A stretch of 64,000 nt of DNA, from contig NC_052026.1 in the NCBI RefSeq assembly GCF_015832195.1, forward strand, positions 9,655,619 to 9,719,618, written 5' to 3'. Below, piece after piece: positions 49,701 through 63,100 of the stretch. The stretch is from Motacilla alba alba. Its lineage: Eukaryota; Chordata; Aves; Passeriformes; Motacillidae. Each line of letters opens with the position of its first letter. Positions within the stretch are counted from its first letter, which is position 1. Both the position numbers and the translations under genes were made by a program. The notes beneath the pieces were generated by a model. That model did no database searches, was not told the DNA's origin, and saw only the letters and a program-made list of their open reading frames with translations.

Positions 49701-52700
49701 CAGAATATGAATGCTCAGTAGATCACCAGATGCCAACAAGTATTCCTATGTAAGAGCTTGGAGTGGGAGAAAAGGTAGCATTCAGATGACAAGCCTTAAG
49801 AATAGAAATGTGCAAACACTTGGGGGTGATACTATTGAGATGTAAATGAAGTCAGAAATATATGGAATCAAACCTGCTTAGAGTCAGGAGTGTCTTGTAA
49901 AACAGGGACAACAGCATGTTTAGCATGAGCAGCTTCAGCTGGCCCCTGTGCCCACAAGAATTTGCATAAAGGCTACCTAATGGTGAACAGAAATAACACG
50001 TAACTCCTGCTGGAGAAGGATGCAAACCAGACTACCTGAGCCAGCCTCAGTGGAGGCTATGAGTTCTGGGATAGGAATCAAAATTTCACATGCAAGCTCA
50101 GGTCTGGTCAAAGTGGCAAGAAACAAACAAAAAAAGGAGGGGCTGAAGACTGCAGATTTCATCTAGTGAGCCTGTAAAGCACACTGGCACTTGGGTACAT
50201 TTCTTACAACTTCCTTTGAAATTAAAAGCATGAGCTAATAGCTTAAGAGCATAGTATTAATAGTCGTGATCCTAAATGAAAATTTTTCTCCATCTTTAAT
50301 TAAGCCTTAAGGAATGGCACCCGTTTTTCCAGCCCAAGAGTGAGCAGTTACTGTCTGACTGATCCTCTGGGTCAGCAGAACAGGAGGAAGACAACTGTGA
50401 GAATTGTAGCTCTTCCACCAAACTCAATTGCTTGAGCATTTGGGTGTCAATAACAACCTGTTGCTCCTAAAAGATGACCTCAGTTCACTCCAAAGAGGTA
50501 ATCCAGGTAACAAGTCTTGATTAGTTGTCCAAACTCTCTTAAAAATCTTTGCATTTAAGAGACGGAAAAAATAATGCAAATCGTCCTAAGCAAGGATAAT
50601 CTGTGACTGCATTTCACTCCCACTTATCCATGGTGGCATTTGCTTTAGCAACGCACCACCCACTCTATATTGATTATGGCAGGACCCTGGACTAGACATC
50701 TCAATTCAGACAACTGAAGATGTTTCTTTCCTGCATCCCCTTCCAGAAAAAACAGAAGCCAAATTAAAAGTCAATAACTTTCTGTGGAAAGTAACCCTTG
50801 CATTATTTAGGCATTCTTCAGGGCTTAGTTCTACTGGATCAAAACAGTGTAAATTATAGATTTTACTGTTTTAATTAGTTCTGTCTGTGGGTTTAAAGAC
50901 TAAAAATCTCTGTTTGGAAACAATAAAAGGAGCAGAAAATTTTATTACACTGCCAAAACTACATATTTATTAGTGTAGACTGCTTTGGACAGCTTTAGCA
51001 ATAGAGCTCTGTCTACCTGGTAAGTACATCCCAGTAAGTGCTCCTGTGTGATTCAGATTTTACTCAAATATTTGGAAAACTTCTATTTACCTTGATGAGA
51101 ATGAGCTTAGGATGGGGCCCTGCAGCTCCACCATTTAATAAGAGCTCACACTACTTCTTTCAGATCAAAAATTGGAATTGCTGTATTATGTAAATGTTAT
51201 TGCTTCAAACAAAAGATTGGTGTTGTCCTAGCAATTAACTGTCTGGTTAATTAGACGTCTTTCCTTTTGCTCAGCAACCTGCATTCATGTGCATATACTG
51301 TTACAAAAACAAACTAATAAGATTTACACTGCTTGTGCAGAATTGCTAGGTGATTAGCAATAACAAAAAAAATAAGTTTTTATTCCGAAAACTGAAAATC
51401 TATTAAAAATGGAAATGTAGCTTTTCTACAAGAAGCAAGAATCCAATAAAAATGTGAATTTTGTCATGTGGAGTGATGGATTTGGAGCACTCAAGAAGGA
51501 CAAATGAATCATGCTGAGCTGTTAATATCTCTGCCAATTCTATGGTGTTCCACGAGCATGTGAAACTGTCTTTGTTTGCTTTCCTAACAACCATCTCTTA
51601 CAAGATTCTCTGGGAACATAGGAAGCTTCTGTAGTGGGATAATTGTTTCAACAGCTTGGACACTGATTTTTTTATGAGTAATAGAGGACTTAGATCATTA
51701 CTATGGAGTGTAATACTTGATGTCAATGGGCGTACTGACAGTAATGTGCAAAGATGATTAAAAAATAACTTTCCTGTAAGAAAAGAGAGTGGCTTTTATT
51801 GGTTAATTTATGTCCATTTTGCTGCTGTTATGAATTTCTAGTTTATTATTTTTTAATAATAGTAATCATACTTTTATTTATTAGGCAAGGGTAGTAAAGA
51901 CTATGAATTATTAAATCTTAACAGAGATAAAATCACTTCAAAGATGCATTAGAGTACTCAGATTATGTGGCCACTAATGCCCTAAAAATGGAGAGTCCTA
52001 CATATTTAGAATTTATTTCACAAAGGCCTACCATGCACCTTTGAATCTACCAGTATTTTACAGCAGAATACTGGACAGATGTTTATAAAATGTTTATAAT
52101 CTATAATATTATTTTCTAGCTTCATAAAATCAATCCTGGAGGAACTGAAAATAAATTCATGTATACAATTTGAGGCACACATTTTTCAATCGACACAAGC
52201 AGATATACAGTTCAAAAAAGGAAATAAAATTTCTTCAAATCTGTCTCAGGGGGAGCTGCCTCCTTTGCAATAAAACAATCTCCCCCCACATGACTAAGCC
52301 ACTAAATAATTCAGGGAAAGGGCACAAAATATGAAGAATAAAAAGACATCGAGTACCTTGAACAAAAGTGCGACAGATCTTTGCTTTTTATCTATTTATG
52401 TAAAAAAAAGACAAAAACCAACAAAGAAATCCTTCTTTTATTCTGTTTTTACATCCTGGATAATCCCTTCTGCAAGGCATTGCAAAGTGCATGCCTGTAT
52501 AGATATGTAAAGTTGAAATTTTGAGGAAATACTGTTAAGAAATCCTAATGGAATTGAATGATAAAGAAAAGTGAACTATTGAAAAAGTAAACATATTTCA
52601 CAGTAGTAATAAATTAATCACACACAGTCAAATAATTTGAATTAAAAAAAAAGGAAAACTCACTGTTATTTATAAACTATGTTACTCCTTAATACAATAA

Positions 52701-53500
52701 GGAGGATTATTTGTTTGTTTTGTTGGGGACTGGGTTTTGGGTTTTCCTTGCTTTGGTTTTGCTTTTTAAGAAACTCCAGCACGACAGCTTGAAGTACTAT
52801 TATATAGATAAGATAAGAAAAAAAATAAAGATAGAAGAGTTTCAGTCTGAGGAGGAAAAAAAAGTATCAAATATATAGCCAAGAATATGACTTTTGGAGT
52901 TAATTATTTAGAAACAGCTCAAGATGGTGTGTAGCTCCTATTAATAGTCTGTAGAAATAATGCCACTCCAAAGAATGTACCAGATGGTGGTGAGACACTG
53001 AAAGGAAAAGCATTTTCATTCCATGTGCTTCTAACAGTTATCTGATCATCCAAGTCCTTAGGCATTCTGGTTTACTGAAGGTATCAGTTAAAAAATTAAA
53101 AAGTATCTGATATCATGTTGGGACATGAATCTTAATGCCAAAATGGCACATATTTATTTCCTGTTAATGGCAGATGTATATATGTGCTCCAGCTAAGGAA
53201 CAGCATACTCAGGAAATTACATGATGATCTATCATAAAGTTTAGGCACTGATAACAGAATGAATATCTTTCAGAAATGTGCAGATGCCTTATTTTATAAG
53301 CCTAACATTTTTTTATTATTAATGTGTGTACAGCAGCACAGATAGCCACTAATGGATATTGAAATGATAATTTTATTTTCTCATTCTCTTTGTTGAGCAT
53401 TCTGCCCTAGAAGATTTACTACTGTACTGGGAGCTTCTGTCAGGATCTCCAAGGTGCTTTTTGTAGGTATTTTAAATTCGTAGGGAGTGGATTAGACTGT
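46735..53500. other. Long unique AT-rich non-coding stretch
   Basis: No gene and no interspersed repeat is recognised over nearly 7 kb. A T/G-rich patch occurs at about 52711-52770. The frame 47680-47889 begins at TTG and follows a CCTCCAG acceptor-like site at about 47675, but it has no recognised domain and no convincing donor. Confidence 0.6.
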
Positions 53501-53789
53501 GAGACAGTGCTCTTGTGCTGGATGAAAATACCCTTGCTCTGCAGAGCCAAGTCCCTCTCCACTGCCTCTGGGACAGGAGGGGTGCACAGGGGTTTTGGGG
53601 AGGGCAGGAAAATGCCTACCTTGCTTTTCTCATGGCACCACTGTGACCCCAGTTTGGGGAGTTGAGCTCCACTCCCCCAGACCGGCCCCTCCTTTTACAC
53701 TCACTGGTTTGCCAAACACCACTGATTTTAACAGTGCAGGTGCCATGAGCTGGAGCTGAGAAACAAAAGGAGCCTAAAGAAAGAGGTTT

Positions 53790-54560
53790 TGGTGGCAGCA
53801 TTGGGGAGCCTGGCCATGGCAGCGCAGCCCCAGCTGGGCACTAATGTGGTCCTGAGCTGGGTTTTTGGGGTTTTCCCCCGGCTGCCACGGGTCCGGACAG
53901 CAAGATCCTGTTCAGCACACCCTGTCCAGCCTCCAGGCAGCTCCCAGCCGCTGGCAATCTTAGCAAGCCCTTGAGCTCTTAAGTGATCTCAGCTCTTAGG
54001 TGGTTTCTAGCTCTTCAGCGATTTCAGCTCTTTGCTTGCAGGGACAGGAGAGGAGAAGCGCTGTATGGAGCTCCACAGAGGTGGCCCTTTATTGGCCGCT
54101 TCTGCGAAGGGGGATCAGTGACAGCTCCTTCTGCCCAGCTGGGCAGAGCAGGGTGTTTACATAGGCTTTAGGAGTTTGGGAAATTGTCCAGTGGTAAGGG
54201 TCAAGGCAAATATGACCTACAGTCTTACAGAGAGATAAGCAAGGGCCTGAGGGTGGAAGAGGGGTTCCTTTGGTCCAGTCGTCATGACTCGGCATTTCCG
54301 ATCTTAGGCTGCTGCCGGCCAGGGAGGCCTCGCAGGCCCCGTGCCTGCTGCAGGGCACAGCTGTCCCGTGACAGCGCTGTGTCCCCCGGGGTGAGCCCCA
54401 GGCACACCCACCCCGAGGGGATTCTCCCGGCACCGGGCTGGCATCATCCGAAACCACACAGCTGAACCCACCTGTGACACCTCATGTGACACCTCGTGTC
54501 ACCCCGTATGTGACACCGTACAGCACAGCCTCCTCCCAGCCGCGATGAGGGGCTGACATC
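53790..54560 (-). mobile_element. Probable endogenous-retrovirus LTR (minus strand)
   Basis: This is a GC- and CpG-rich block in an AT-rich, CpG-poor region. On the minus strand it shows LTR order: GC-rich U3-like DNA from about 54560, a TATA-like TATGTAAA (54163-54156), then AATAAA (54093-54088), then a U5-like part. TGTGACACC words recur at the U3 end (54473, 54485, 54509). The U5 side has a 17-18 base array of AGCTCTT-led units (plus strand: 53974, 53991, 54009, 54026). No gag, pol or env frame is seen on either side, so a solo LTR is most likely. Exact ends and target duplication are not resolved. A CpG-rich promoter of host origin is the alternative. Confidence 0.5.
53974..54032 (-). repeat. 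17-18 bp tandem units inside the LTR-like block
   Basis: Four AGCTCTT-led units (starts 53974, 53991, 54009, 54026) share a GTGATCTC/GTGGTTTCT/GCGATTTC second half. They sit downstream of the AATAAA on the minus strand, i.e. in the U5-like part. Confidence 0.8.
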
Positions 54561-54561
54561 A

Positions 54562-57500
54562 AAGGATCACAAACATTCAAACCTCTTTTCGCTACTTTCC
54601 CATCACTGATTTCCATTACCAAGGACTGGATACTTCTTAATTGATGCTTTCAGTTCATAGTAATTAATTGTACCTAGACTTCTTTTCATCTCTTGAAATG
54701 CATAATATCACAATGGGCTCAAACAAAGGACTGTAAAAGCAATCTATATTACTGCTAAAGAAGAATATTCACTGCTTTTTATCTTAGCTTTACATGCCTT
54801 TCACCTGTTTTACCAACATTAAAACTCAGTTAGTATGCTTTTTAAAAATGAATAAGGTATATTAAAAAGAGCATATTAATAGCTGTACATATAACTTTTT
54901 TATAATTTTAGTCAGGTTTATTATTTGGTGTACTGTAAATCAAATTAAGTACAAATATTAGTACTGACAGCATGTGCATAATCAGTTTTTAATCTTCATT
55001 GCCTGAGCATGTATTCATTATAAATAAGCAGGCATAGACTTCTGAGCCATATCTGGGCATATGAATAGCACATTTAGATGTACACTACACTCATTTTTAC
55101 ATATGTTGCTCACACATAACCCTGTGATGACTTAGTTGTGATTTTCAGTAGCTAAGAACACAAAATGCTTGGAAGAATTTCAGAACTACTTTAAAGAAAA
55201 TTAGTAACTGAAAACATAGAGGATCACATTTTCTGGTTTATTTGAATTTCCTCATCTGAAAACATATAAAATACAAAGTAAATTCCATTACAAGTAATAT
55301 GGGGTTAGGAATTTTTCCCCCTTTCCTACACCTTGACAAAGTGACAACACAGAAATTTCACTGTACACCTTAATAAGAAGAATATTTTGTAAATGAGCAA
55401 AGGACCCAGACAACCATTCCAGCATAAAGATAAAAACACTATATCATTTTTAAATAAAGCCCTTATATTGTTGTTAAATGTCATAGCTAAAGAGCTTTCA
55501 ACTACTCTGCAAAAAATATTCTATATATGATGGAAAATGCCACTTAGGTTCTAAAATGTGATGTCATTGCATTTATTGTATGTACTGAAACATGAAAAAT
55601 CAGACTCATTTAAAAAAAACTATTTTATTTTGCTATGCTCCTTCCCTTAAACACTCTACCAAAGCATGTGCTGACTTAAATTATAACAAGTCATCATTGT
55701 ATTCATGACCATCTCATTCTCTAGGTTAAAAATTAATATAGCTAAATACTCAGCAGGCTGAAACAATTTTACTAGAATAGGATTTAGGACATTTAATATC
55801 AGTAATCTGCCTATAGACAGGCAGACAGATTCAATGTTCTTTAGAATTCTGTACCATACCAAAAAAGAACAAGTATAAAGGTGTTATGCACACTAAAAGC
55901 TATCAAAGCTAGCTGTTAAATGTTGCACTACTCAATGTTTGTTGGCCAAATCAGGATTGATACAGAAGGAGAAAATGGGGAGCTTAAATATTTGAGCTAA
56001 TCCTCTTGCACCTATAAATGAACATACATTAGGAAAGGTTAAGCCTGGTTACAAATCCCAGTAAATCAAGAAGATTGAGCAGCTCTAACAATATTGTTTA
56101 ACAGTATTCTGAAATATCCATATCCATCTTTCTACACTTCCTTTGTTGTCCTATAGTGCCTGGGAATAGCTGACTTCCTATTTTGAGTTATGAGGGAATA
56201 TTTATTTCAAAACTGGAACAATCTGCTGGTGATATAGGATTTCCCCCCTTCTTTTATTGAAAGACTAAAAAACCTAAAGGGACTTAAAATGATTAAAAAT
56301 AGTATCTGAATATTAAGATGTTATATAGATGTATCCATTAGTTGATTGTGTCTGTGGCCCCTGTCGGCTGAAAGGGCCTCTTCTAGAGAGAGCTGGCAGA
56401 AGTCCAGAGCTCCTTAAGATTAAAAGGATTTTTATGAAAACTCAGCCATTTGACATGGCACCTTGTACCTTTTAGGTTATATCAAAACCCAGAAGTCTGC
56501 AAAGGGCAGACAATAACACCCATTACAAACTGCTCACTGCTTGGAGATGACTGTGCAGCCTCAGCCCTGCATCCTGAGGGAACATCAGCATTGGGGAGGG
56601 AAGGTATTGATGTCTTCCTGCTGATAAGTTAATGAGGAGTCATTCTGTATATATTTTCTCACCTTTCAAATTTTGCCTTTTTCTTTCTTATATTTAATCT
56701 ACTTGTCCCAATTAATCATATGCAAATTTCTATTTTTACATATACTCATCCTCAGAGTCCCCAAGTGCATTATTTCAACTTATACATAAGCACTTGAAGC
56801 CTGTATCCCATGCTTAATTTCAGGCCTCATAGGAATATTAGCCATGAAATTAAGGCCACAATACACGTATTTCTCCTATGCTGCAACTGGCAACTCCCAA
56901 GATACAATCCTTAAAAAAAGGAGTGGGTTGTCCATGTGAAAGTTCAGAAAATAACTTCCCCTCAGAGGGAAAAGGTGTGTTAAAGATGTAATAATGCCTA
57001 TGAACTGTTTCTGATCTCAGAAGAGAAATCTTTCACAGATTTCATATACCTTTTTAATCCTCATCACACTACAAGAAACCAAGAAAAGAGACCAAAAACC
57101 TCTTGCAGACCTATCACACCTATAAGGAGACTAAAAACTTCTCTTGCACACTATGTCTTTGAGACATGGAAGAATAGTATAGAAAACCACAAGAATTTAC
57201 TATGAAAATCACAGAGAAACTCACCTGAGCAAAGTTGGATAAAATATCAAGAAGAAACAGATGGAATCATTGCTAAGAGTACAAAGGTGAAATGCAACGA
57301 AATCATAAAGGGATATTGTGGAAGTGTTGTGGTGTTGGAGTGTAACAGGAAACTAAATCTCTTGACATCTTTGCACAAAAAAAGTGGATACAAAGGCCAG
57401 TGAAGGATGTGGAACACAGCTCTGCTGCATCTCTAAGACCAAGGAAGTTTTGCTAGCAAGTCAATAGGCTTTATTCTGTGTTTAGGTGTGGGAGTTAGAT

Positions 57501-59230
57501 GTTTGCTCTCTTGGGTGCCTATGACAATCTCTTCCCAAATTCTCTACACTGATAACTTGGGCAAGTATTTTTTACAGAAAAGGGGTTAAATGAAATCACT
57601 TCTTCCCAATGAACTAAAGAAATTCAACTCAAACTTTCTACCCTTCAGTTGAAAATCAGATTTGAATGCTCTGATTTCTTGTGCATCTTCAAGAAGATTT
57701 ATTCATGAGCCACAGCTGAATGCACTATATGTTGTATTTCTATGAAAAAACATATTAAAATTAAAAAAAATAATCATTTCTATTATCTACCTAGATGTAT
57801 GTTTGTCAGCATCTGAAAGAATATTAATTCTGCAAGTTATAAGTATTCAGTTACTCTTTTAAAATCATCATTCAGGCATTGCAAGGCATGTAACTGTAGC
57901 ATAAACAATGACCTTTAAGTGTACCTTCTTTCGCATTATCTCAACACTGTGAAACAGTGATATTGAAATCTTTGCAATATCTGCACAAAGCTATTTATTT
58001 TAAAATCATTCCATCCAGTAAACCAACTATAATTTTATTAACAATAGCAAGAACTTGATATGGCATTCAAAGGAGTACTAACATACTGTTCACCTTAGCT
58101 TCTTTTACAAAGAATCTCTTAGTTCATTTGTATTTCTGCAAAAGGGCACATGATAATTTTAATTCTTTATTAAACTTTTTCAATTAAATTTCTAAAACCT
58201 TATCAGGTATAGAGCATCTTCAGGGAACAAAACTTTCATAATAACAATACTGTGGAAGCTTGTAATCTTTAAAATGACTAATTCACTATGATTAATTTAC
58301 CCTTTATTTGTATCTGTATATCTAAAGGGCAAATGTCACTTCTAGACATATTATTTCAGACAGAAAATTTTATGCAGAATTTCACTTTAGATGTCGGTCA
58401 CATAATTTATGAGTAACAGTCATGAGTGACTCATTGCATTTTCTGTCAATGCTTGAGCTTCTTCACATTTCAGAAACATCTCTTGAAAAAGAAATGTTGC
58501 TTATAGGCTGTGAAAGACATCACAGAGCTAAGTCAAGCAATATTTCTCCAATTAACAGAAGCTAATTACTGCAATGTGATGAGCATTCCAAAAGTAACAC
58601 TGCACACCTTATGTGCTGCAACGAAGCCATCACAGGATCTTGCACTCTTTTGAGTGCTCCAGGCAGAAATGATTTTCCATGGCATAAGAAGTTCCAATAC
58701 AGAAATTGCAAATAATGCTCAAACAGCCAGTATGGCCAGGTTTGCTTCAAAGCAGAGCATATATTTAACAACAATCCCCCACACCCATACTGACATGAAA
58801 ATCAACACATGAAAAGGAAAAGCATCAGTCTAAGTGGTACTGGGGGCTGCCTTAGTCACTGCTCAACACAACAGGCATGTGAACCAACAAACAGAAAGCA
58901 AAAGTATTAAGTTCTTGCAAGAATTAGTTCAGGGTTTACAGTAATAACTAGAGAATGGGACAGAGAACCCTTCCAATCAGCTTGCTGCCAAATGGAAAAC
59001 TTAGCAGAGACTGCAGACTGCCAAATCATCTGCACCAAATCATTTTCTGCACCCAGTCAACTGATGGCAACATGATGAATCCTGTGGGAACAAGATTCAT
59101 TGCAGGAATGGTCTAAAGCACAAAAGTGAAATTCTGTTAAGGAGCTTGAGATGGATATTCAGATGCAGGAATCCCTAATGCAATTGAGCCAATGGATCAC
59201 CCTTGATAGATAAAAATCTAATAAGGGTAG
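54562..59230. other. Long unique AT-rich non-coding stretch
   Basis: Sequence drops sharply to AT-rich at about 54562. No gene, interspersed repeat or tandem array is recognised. The short frames have no domain content. Confidence 0.6.
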
Positions 59231-59838
59231 AAGAAATTACTGTTCAAATGTAATGTTTATTGGCTGGGCCACACAAAGTGATTTAGTTATTAAATATTGT
59301 ATGTTTTATACTTTATCTCTTTATTCAGTGTCAGAGGTTCAACTTCTTGCTGAGACTGTTGAGATTCACAGGATGGGGAATGGGGTTGGTGAATATTTGG
59401 TTTATGTAATTGAGTGGGGTTTTATTCTAAATGTGTGACTAATTGCCTACACTCTTCAGCTTCCCTGTTTGTAGGGATCACCATCCTAGGAAAAGATGAG
59501 CTCTACAGGAATGAGATTAGACTGGCTGAGCCATGGGGTGGTGCAAGAGACTGAAAACCTGAAAGAGTTAATGTCTGAAACACTTGGCAGACAAGAAAAG
59601 AAATGTTGCCATGCCAACGAGATAAGGTGCAGTGAGAAAAGAGGATCTTGTGGAGGCAGGATAGAGCTTTTCAGGGACCAACTTCCCTATCTTGGGTAGC
59701 TATCTCTTCAACGAAGTTTGAGGCAGCATTGCACTTGTGTCTCTGACAAGAGGGAGGGAGGCTGAGACCATGAGAGCCCCCCCAGCCCCTTTTTGAGAAG
59801 TCTGAGAATTAAAAAATGTGCCTGAACGAGGGCTAGTC

Positions 59839-59847
59839 TATAAATAG
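59839..59847 (+). promoter_or_regulatory. Canonical TATA box
   Basis: TATAAATAG preceded by C and followed by GC-richer DNA about 20 bases on. This is the best core-promoter match I noticed in the window, and it is paired with a downstream poly(A) signal. Confidence 0.45.
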
Positions 59848-60087
59848 TGCAACTGAGAGGGCAGGGCATGCACCCACCATCCAAAGAATCCAGAACAGAG
59901 ACACTGCTGGAGCCCTGGGTGGTGATCCTGATTCTTTCTCCACATCTGTTTTCCTATCTTTCTTTATTCCTTTCTTCCTCTCATCAAAAGTTTAATTCCC
60001 TGCTGCCATGGGCTATTCAGAAATGTTAAAATTTTTGCTATAATGGGCCATCCAACCTATCAGAAAATTTAAGGTTTAAATGTCACA

Positions 60088-60093
60088 AATAAA
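60088..60093 (+). terminator. Polyadenylation signal AATAAA with T/G-rich element
   Basis: AATAAA followed about 20 bases later by TTTGGTGTTGTTTC, the layout of a functional cleavage and polyadenylation site. Isolated AATAAA words are common in AT-rich DNA. The downstream element is what raises this one. Confidence 0.4.
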
Positions 60094-60134
60094 ACTTTCA
60101 AATTGATCATTTGGTGTTGTTTCACCTTAGTTTA

Positions 60135-63100
60135 GCCAAAGGGTATCCCAAATGTTGGCTGTCTCAGAGAGTAAAGGCAGTCCAGGTCTATCCTCTTGAG
60201 ATCCAACATTCTGTGTGAGTGAGAGAGCATATGCAAGCATGCAAAAGATCTGCTGCATTTTGGCAAAGTGCTACTACCAGTAATCCATCTATATTTAAAT
60301 AATTTATTTACCTTGACCTGCATTAAAATGCCCCAAATGATCATAGCGATGATTGGCAACAGACCCTTTAATGACTACCTTCAAGGAAAAGAGTTATTTC
60401 CTCAGAGTCACACAGCCAGCCACCTGTGCACAGTCACAGCCTGGTAACCTTGAGGCTCCTTTCCAGTCCTTTTAACCCATCTCCCCACAACACACAGCCT
60501 TTCCAAGCAACACACCTGCCAACAGGCAGAAGAGGGCAAAAGTCGAATTTCTAACCTGCACTTAATCAGATTGTGATCCATCTCGTAGAGCAGGTGATCA
60601 CTTCTGAAGCTCTAAATGTCTATGAATTGGGAGCCACCCTGAAGACAGACAAAACTGGGGATTTTTTATCCTTTTTTTTTCCTGAACTGAGCATCCACAA
60701 ATGCTTTCTCAGCTACAGTTAATCCACAAGCAAAACTCACCAAGCCAGTACTGACTACTGTAAACAAAAAGACTGATTTTGCTTATAACTACTTGCTTTA
60801 TCAGGTAGATATCTTTACCAGTCTCCTCCTTTCCCATATTCTTGACCATCTGCCTACAGCTTTGTCCATTTATTGCTGGTAGCAGTATCTTACTGTATTT
60901 CTTTGCCACGGTGTGTGTGGCATGGACTAGTTATCAGTTCATTTCACAGCCTTCTTTGAACTCCTGCCAATGTTCTCGTTTTTTGAAAAAGTTGAAAACT
61001 TGGACAGAGACATTTTTTTCTTTCTATGCTTTCATCTCTTCCAGATGGTTGACATTACTTTGAGCAGTCCTCTCTTTTCAATTTTGAAATTATTTGGTCT
61101 GGCAGTGACTTTTATTTTGTGTTTTTAGAGTCTACAAGCTGGATTTGTGTCCTCTCTAAATTTGCCTTTTGATGTCAATGAAGCTACAGCAACTTTGTCT
61201 GGTGTGATGATCTTGCTTCATCAGTGGGCCAATTGTAACTGAAAATGAAGCTGAAAACACTTTTCACGTAGTCTGAAAGTGCACCATTAACTCAAAGTTC
61301 ATAATTTTTTCTCACAAATCATGCATTTGTTTCTAGATTATCAGCTAAGATTATCAGTCCAACACAGCTGGAAGTAGGATTTTCCTGCAGTGGATAAGTG
61401 ATTTGAAGTTCTTCAGCCAGTTTTATGTTTCTTATCTAATAATATTAGGCATCTTTCAGCTGTTGGAACTATGGTGTTTCATATGTAGCACAGGACACAA
61501 AACTGCATTGAGTAAGACATTGAGGACCTATGTTGGGTTATAACCCTTTGCAAGGAAATACAACGTGTGCTTAAAGTCAATAATGAAACTCAAATTTGTT
61601 GAACAGGTCTGACAACAAATATTTTATCTGGATGGATACTAACAGAATTTAGAAATTCAAACAACAACAACAACAAAAAAAATAAGAACTTGTAATTTAA
61701 GAATGTTATTTTGAAGGATCTATATGTATCTAAAAGGAACGTCATAACAGGCGTAATGTGTGGCTTAACACTTTCTAGTTAGGCCACCTGAGCCATAAAA
61801 ACTTAGATAAATAAAGCTGGTAGAATACAAGTGTAGGATCTCTATGTGTGTGTATAACATATGTATGTACATATGGGCAACTTCACAGTTTTAGTCCACC
61901 TGAGCTATACAAGTTTCTGTAAATAAAGTTGGTAAAGCACAACTACAAATTTCTGAGAAACTAATTTAAAAATCTACACTTTATTCTGATTTTAGCTTAA
62001 ATATCAAGAATGGGGAAAGAAACCCTTGTAAAGCAGATGAAGCCCATAAATTCTCATTCTGACTTTACTGCTGGACAAGCCAGTCAGCACACAGGAGAGC
62101 TGTCATGTCCTTCAGCATGAATTTTCCAATGGCAATGAAACCAATGGGCAGAATTTAGGTCTCACTGCCATCTGTGAGAGCTTTTCCATTGACTTTTACT
62201 GATACAGGATTTCATCCAGGGCTGTGCAATTATTGTTTCACTATATTATTTCCTCTGCACTAGATGGTTGCAGCACAGTTTTGTTTCAGAACAACAAACA
62301 CGAGCAAAATAGATAATCCTTCTCCACAGTAACACAATAATTCCTCTCATCTCCAGCATAATTTTTTTTTCTTTTAAATTCCAGCCTAGAAAAATAAAAG
62401 AATAAGGAAAGACTTCAGTATGTACAGCTTGGAAGGACCTGTTTATACTACAGGATAACTGTGGGAACTCAGTGGTGTGAATCTAGTAGTTATATTTAGA
62501 CATTATATTAGATAAATATGAGGAAAAAGCATAGGCTTTTTCAGGTTTTTTCTGTGACAGACTATAAATTGCCTAACATCACTTTGCCTCAGTTCCTTCA
62601 TAGGTAAAAAAGCCATTGTTGCCTTTGCTAAATGTCCCATTATTTCTTTAAGCACTGTGGAGCTGTAGAGGCTCTCCCTGCCTGTGTCCACACAATACCT
62701 CAACGTTGTACAGGTGGTGGCTTCTAGGGGCTGAAAAATACAAATAATTGTGCCTTTGAAAAGGAATCTGCATGTGGTTGGGGAATTTCCCTCATCACTG
62801 TTCTCATCAGAATGTACGGTTAAGAATCACAGTCTAGCATGTACCTACAATTACATTTCAGAAAAAATACATATCTGAATCAGTTATTTCCTCCATTATA
62901 AAGGACTGACACATTTCTTAGATTATAAAAAAAATTCAGTTAGATATCCAAATCAATTGCCTTTTGCACCTCATTCAGTTGTAATGATATTTTTTTCTCC
63001 AATGGAGGCAGAAAAACCTGCCAGTATGGATCACATCTAAAAAAACCACAAACCTACAGTTTCCCTTAAAAAAGAACAAATCTTTAATTAGGCCAACATC

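Larger units (their letters stand above)
59230..60130 (+). other. Possible LTR or small transcription unit (TATA box to poly(A) signal)
   Basis: A canonical TATAAATAG (59839-59847) is followed 250 bases later by AATAAA (60088-60093) and a T/G-rich downstream element (TTTGGTGTTG, about 60110). A pyrimidine-rich stretch (59931-59990) lies between them. This spacing fits the U3-R boundary and R end of a retroviral LTR, with U3 perhaps from about 59250. It also fits a very short polymerase II unit. An ATG-started 67-codon frame (59496-59699) lies upstream of the TATA and has no recognised domain. No inverted TG/CA ends or target duplication could be fixed. Confidence 0.35.
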
